NCBI GenBank assembly: GCA_025201845.1 | Contig: MU603937.1 | Location: forward strand, 5,938 to 46,614 | Length of the DNA: 40,677 bases | Direction: 5' to 3' | Origin: Martensiomyces pterosporus | Lineage: Eukaryota; Kickxellomycota; Kickxellomycetes; Kickxellales; Kickxellaceae | Shown here: in pieces, positions 40,401-40,677 of the stretch | Layout of the letters: every line of letters begins with the position of its first letter | Numbering within the stretch: position 1 is the stretch's first letter | Position numbers and translations under genes: made by a program | The notes under the pieces: generated by a model | Seen by the model: the letters and a program-made list of their open reading frames with translations, nothing else | Told to the model about the DNA's origin: nothing | The model's database searches: none

Positions 40401-40677
40401 CGACCAGCCTGCTGATGAGTCTTCAGAGCCTGGTGGTGAGCACACTGAGGAGTCCATTGAGGAGCCAACGGGGGAACGCGCTGAGGACCTAGAGGACACC
40501 GGTGCTGTGGAGTCCGCCGATGAAAAGCCTGTTGAAAGCGCAGTCGATGAGCAGGCCCCTGAGTCTGCCAGTATCTCTGTCAAACAGCCTAGCGAAGCGC
40601 CGGTGACGGATCAGTCCGATATTGCTGGTGCGGAACCAACTGAGGAGCCAGCTATGGAGCCAGCTATGGAGCCAGCT
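37423..40677 (+). CDS. F-box/LRR-like protein with long acidic tail (3' end beyond window)
   Basis: The frame is open from the ATG at 37423 to the last base: at least 1085 residues, no stop seen. An F-box-like region is at about 27-80 (ALDRRILQRITGFVARQ, FCLVNRDWALAGESHLW). Leu-rich-repeat-like units follow to about residue 475 (LRELEIIGTP, LRSLRIESDT, LTHLEVVRD, LRALHISGSPNLTG, LASLGLSNCPRLS), so it should be a substrate receptor of an SCF ubiquitin ligase; the Skp1 link is inference. A charged Ser-rich linker contains FEPVYPKGHYFRQ. Then comes a hydrophobic Ala/Val run at 696-716 (GLAAAAAAAVAATVAVVVAN), which could be a membrane segment. From 720 on, the tail is Pro/Ala/Glu/Asp rich with diverged repeats. 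The start was chosen because no earlier in-frame ATG exists after the stop at 36985. Confidence 0.75.
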   Translation, partial: MFHLDLNFASNRAVDSDEESDIEVSEDGECSLWAALDRRILQRITGFVARQRDRRSFCLVNRDWALAGESHLWAYPEFATPQQLASFLRIVADKPGIYAPRIRGIRFTLGSHYDHHLATTGYFGGVARDSGLELPTLLEIAQGRHVLSPDPAILRTLLHGSDLTSPALALKFARMCSPIDSLSLYGFRLRDKHIVNDLMRWNLRELEIIGTPRKPLSNLSYLLYNLRSLRSLRIESDTPLPADAWGPLAIRLSGLHKLRIWAPNIAGAQLSRALNRPPTGLITLHLIGPGNDLEDEFVERIVQASPNMRSLAVYSTRVTGRSAEVALGVCANLTHLEVVRDDPQPSSAESSSPHVVASHLSTLALRNIAIGDALIESAATTATSLRALHISGSPNLTGDPVAALLNASTSLASLGLSNCPRLSEKALLGLAQGPSAQTLQVLIVDQCGMQSDGVEYALPALVNLKHLTVAGTEVVHQRFQYAYNSTAAAAAADGEAEETEDREATDHGELVTQQLSPLAVDRQFEPVYPKGHYFRQSEPQAADEEQEEQEVVKEAPKPVWRDSLASGFIPGLLAFASKPATAEEASRVGRRRATVSSDDHLAAAGAEDADGSRDVGIAQDDGDQPARRVRSVSEQPANVEPIIVHDGSDLSPSPKSVHGFASSPMEREDIGEAIERSIVATAPAEEPSVSDKSSMGLAAAAAAAVAATVAVVVANEAPSAEAGGDATEEQPFEEHAPEPADEPADEPVAEAADGAGAKTEEAAVEEPAAQPSADLATDGASEVDRSIGEVSQGLVADQTDVAAAEQPVETPGDTPANEQSSGDGAEPAEHPTGAPANDQPDSVDTESAERPPGDLASDGADDALDRSVSECAQEQVEDQTDSTTAEPAGEPAEQPVEPSDEAPVDEESNVAAAQPVEVPSASPAAGSEEVPPDQPSKEPANAQPGSVEVETAEQLADDLAVEDQDPAAVAATGVPVQPAAEQSTEFPSEDPVSDQPADESSEPGGEHTEESIEEPTGERAEDLEDTGAVESADEKPVESAVDEQAPESASISVKQPSEAPVTDQSDIAGAEPTEEPAMEPAMEPA
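39742..40073 (+). repeat. Diverged internal repeat in the F-box protein tail
   Basis: Two units about 80 codons apart share DLATDG/DLASDG, then a DRS motif, then DQTD. The 12 bases encoding the last motif (GATCAGACAGAT) are identical at 39811 and 40054. This indicates tandem duplication followed by divergence. A weaker third echo (DDLAVEDQD) starts near 40294. Confidence 0.65.
40645..40677 (+). repeat. 12-base tandem repeat at the window end
   Basis: GAGCCAGCTATG occurs twice, followed by GAGCCAGCT at the edge, so the tract probably continues beyond it. It encodes repeated EPAM in the acidic tail of the F-box protein. Copy number cannot be read here. Confidence 0.75.

Overview
The window looks like nuclear DNA of a fungus, probably an early-diverging, gene-dense lineage such as Kickxellomycotina (Coemansia-like). 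The lineage is an inference from recollection of the families: a metazoan-type glutaryl-CoA dehydrogenase, fungal-type TFIIIC and eIF3a, a Cdc7/Cdc15/SepH-type kinase, and very few introns. Most genes are single open frames. I place only two introns, one in the methionine aminopeptidase 2 gene and one in the septation-type kinase gene. Highly expressed genes (eIF3a, MetAP2, glutaryl-CoA dehydrogenase) favour C/G third positions, which creates long antisense shadow frames.

Layout: 1-1.2 kb, a decayed LINE endonuclease relic. 1.2-11.3 kb, a tight block of housekeeping genes: eIF3a (+), EIPR1/TSSC1 (-), MetAP2 (+), HUS1 (+), YIF1 (+) and an unrecognised acidic protein (-). 12.8-19.6 kb, one very long ORF for the B-block-binding subunit of TFIIIC (-). 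20.5-24.8 kb, a 2-oxoglutarate/Fe(II) dioxygenase (+), a 69-residue cysteine-rich secreted protein (-) and a GRAB-domain golgin like Rud3 (+). 25-29.4 kb, a cytochrome P450 (-) divergent from mitochondrial glutaryl-CoA dehydrogenase (+). 29.6-33.7 kb, a 1261-residue Cdc7/Cdc15/SepH kinase with a 10-codon first exon (-). 33.7-37.4 kb, a long stretch without a supportable gene. 37.4 kb to the end, an F-box/leucine-rich-repeat-like protein with a huge acidic Pro/Ala/Glu tail that runs off the window.

The genes do not form a pathway. They are an ordinary eukaryotic set: translation initiation (eIF3a) and N-terminal Met removal (MetAP2), Golgi/endosome traffic (EIPR1, YIF1, Rud3-like), DNA damage signalling (HUS1), Pol III transcription (TFC3), lysine/tryptophan catabolism (GCDH) and septation signalling (kinase). 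I see no CRISPR array, rRNA, tRNA, secondary-metabolite cluster or defence island. The least explained pieces are the acidic 558-residue protein, the small secreted protein, the F-box protein tail and the 3.7-kb gap. All domain calls are by eye from conserved motifs; no database search was run.
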